Source: CBFGTJ01 sp965651815 (GTDB taxonomy: Bacteria > Actinomycetota > Acidimicrobiia > Acidimicrobiales > Microtrichaceae). From it: a stretch of DNA of 39,727 nucleotides. A program made the position numbers and the translations under genes. This document shows positions 39,297 to 39,727 of this stretch, one piece after another. The notes below the pieces were generated by a model that saw only the letters and a list, made by a program, of their open reading frames with translations, was not told the DNA's origin and ran no database searches. How positions within the stretch are numbered: position 1 is the stretch's first letter; each line of letters begins with the position of its first letter. The stretch spans positions 1 through 39,727 of the forward strand of contig CBFGTJ010000006.1 of the NCBI GenBank assembly GCA_965651815.1. Direction: 5' to 3'.

Positions 39297-39346
39297 GATC
39301 TGTGTCCCGGAACTGAGGGTGTCCCCTCATTTCCGGGACACAGATC
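39297..39346. repeat. 23-bp inverted repeat with one mismatch
   Basis: GATCTGTGTCCCGGAA-x-TGAGGG (39297-39319) pairs with CCCTCA-x-TTCCGGGACACAGATC (39324-39346), one C/T mismatch, around a short loop. It lies 11 nt downstream of the dioxygenase stop and upstream of the sigma gene, both on the minus strand. It could end transcription of the former, but its length and lack of T-tract suggest another role as well. Confidence 0.85.
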
Positions 39347-39357
39347 GTGGAGTCCCC

Positions 39358-39727
39358 TCAGTCGAAGAACCAGCAGGACATCGGGGTGCCGAGCACGGGC
39401 CCACGGAAGAAGGTCCGCGCCGGCACGTCGTCCGCGGCACCGGCTGCGACCATCAGCGGCAGGAGGTGCTCCTCGCGGCCGTGCGCGATGCGGGCGTACG
39501 GTGCCTCCTCCCAGCGGGCCAGCGCCGCCTCGCGCTCGGCCGCGGGGGCGACGACCACCTCGTTGAGCCAGTCGTCGAACGGCTTCGCGAGGGGCGAGCC
39601 GAAGTGCGCGAAGTTGTGGAAGCTCGACCCGCTCCCGACGATCAGCACGCCCTCGTCGCGCAACGGTCGCAGGGCCCGGCCGACCGCCAGGTGTGCGGCG
39701 GGGTCGAGGTCCTGCCGCAGCGACATC
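39358..39727 (-). CDS. LigB-type extradiol dioxygenase (4,5-DOPA dioxygenase family), C-terminal part
   Basis: The last 122-123 codons of a gene that continues past the window edge. LLVGSG-like IVGSGSSFHNF, FDDWLNEVV, and HGREEHLLPLMVAAGAA with the conserved His residues near the end match the DODA/YgiD family of class III ring-cleaving dioxygenases, whose zinc- or iron-binding residues lie mostly in the missing N-terminal part. The real substrate is unknown. The stop is 11 nt before a long hairpin. Confidence 0.88.
   Translation of the reverse strand, partial: MSLRQDLDPAAHLAVGRALRPLRDEGVLIVGSGSSFHNFAHFGSPLAKPFDDWLNEVVVAPAAEREAALARWEEAPYARIAHGREEHLLPLMVAAGAADDVPARTFFRGPVLGTPMSCWFFD

Overview
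This is a very GC-rich (about 70% or more by eye) chromosomal window, almost fully coding, with strong G/C preference at third codon positions and many GTG starts. The gene content points to a free-living aerobic actinobacterium: DnaX-YbaB-RecR next to a small SRP RNA, UppP, PhoX, RsbW/STAS/SigF partner switching, DUF3152, a SigC-like ECF factor, and Ccr with an epimerase. I favour a lineage outside Streptomyces and Mycobacterium, such as Acidimicrobiia, but that placement is inference. No phage, transposase, CRISPR array or plasmid gene was seen.

Layout. 1-4.6 kb, minus strand: partial tRNA-Ala, DUF3152 lipoprotein, release factor 3 (prfC), a class C beta-lactamase-fold esterase and a one-pass membrane protein. 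4.6-7.1 kb: a response regulator and its GAF histidine kinase. 7.3-8.9 kb, plus strand: two coupled alpha/beta-hydrolase genes, the second lacking the nucleophile. 8.9-11.1 kb, minus: xseB, xseA and a universal stress protein. 11.2-13.5 kb, plus: PhoX-type phosphatase behind a PHO-box-like repeat, and uppP. 13.5-17.1 kb, minus: a TIM-barrel isomerase-like protein, a multi-pass membrane protein, and an ECF sigma/membrane partner pair. 17.2-21.2 kb: two tRNA-Ser genes around tadA, then SRP RNA, dnaX, ybaB and recR. 21.3-22.2 kb: an AbiEi/DUF559-like gene between two copies of a 51-nt palindrome. 22.3-26.1 kb: acetyl-CoA acetyltransferase, a GNAT enzyme, crotonyl-CoA carboxylase/reductase and an epimerase, a carbon-assimilation group. 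26.1-29.0 kb: a SigC-like sigma, an opposite-strand zinc anti-sigma and an ABC exporter. 29.1-31.1 kb: sulfatase and SRPBCC protein. 31.2-34.1 kb: small membrane protein, then a four-gene SigF partner-switching operon behind a SigF-type promoter. 34.5-38.2 kb: a three-gene overlapping cassette (YLDAGTGS micro-membrane protein, kinase-like/methyltransferase fusion, membrane phosphotransferase-like enzyme). 38.2-39.7 kb, minus: SigG-like sigma with SnoaL-like tail and the end of a LigB-type dioxygenase.

Four sigma factors lie within 23 kb, so the window is rich in regulation. The most interesting points are the 34.5-38.2 kb cassette, the degenerate RsbW in the SigF operon, the palindrome-flanked AbiEi-like gene with a hairpin over its own start, several long hairpins without T-tracts, and a recurring TAnnnT box 6-8 nt before start codons that suggests many leaderless transcripts. 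All functions are read from sequence motifs and family knowledge; no search was run.
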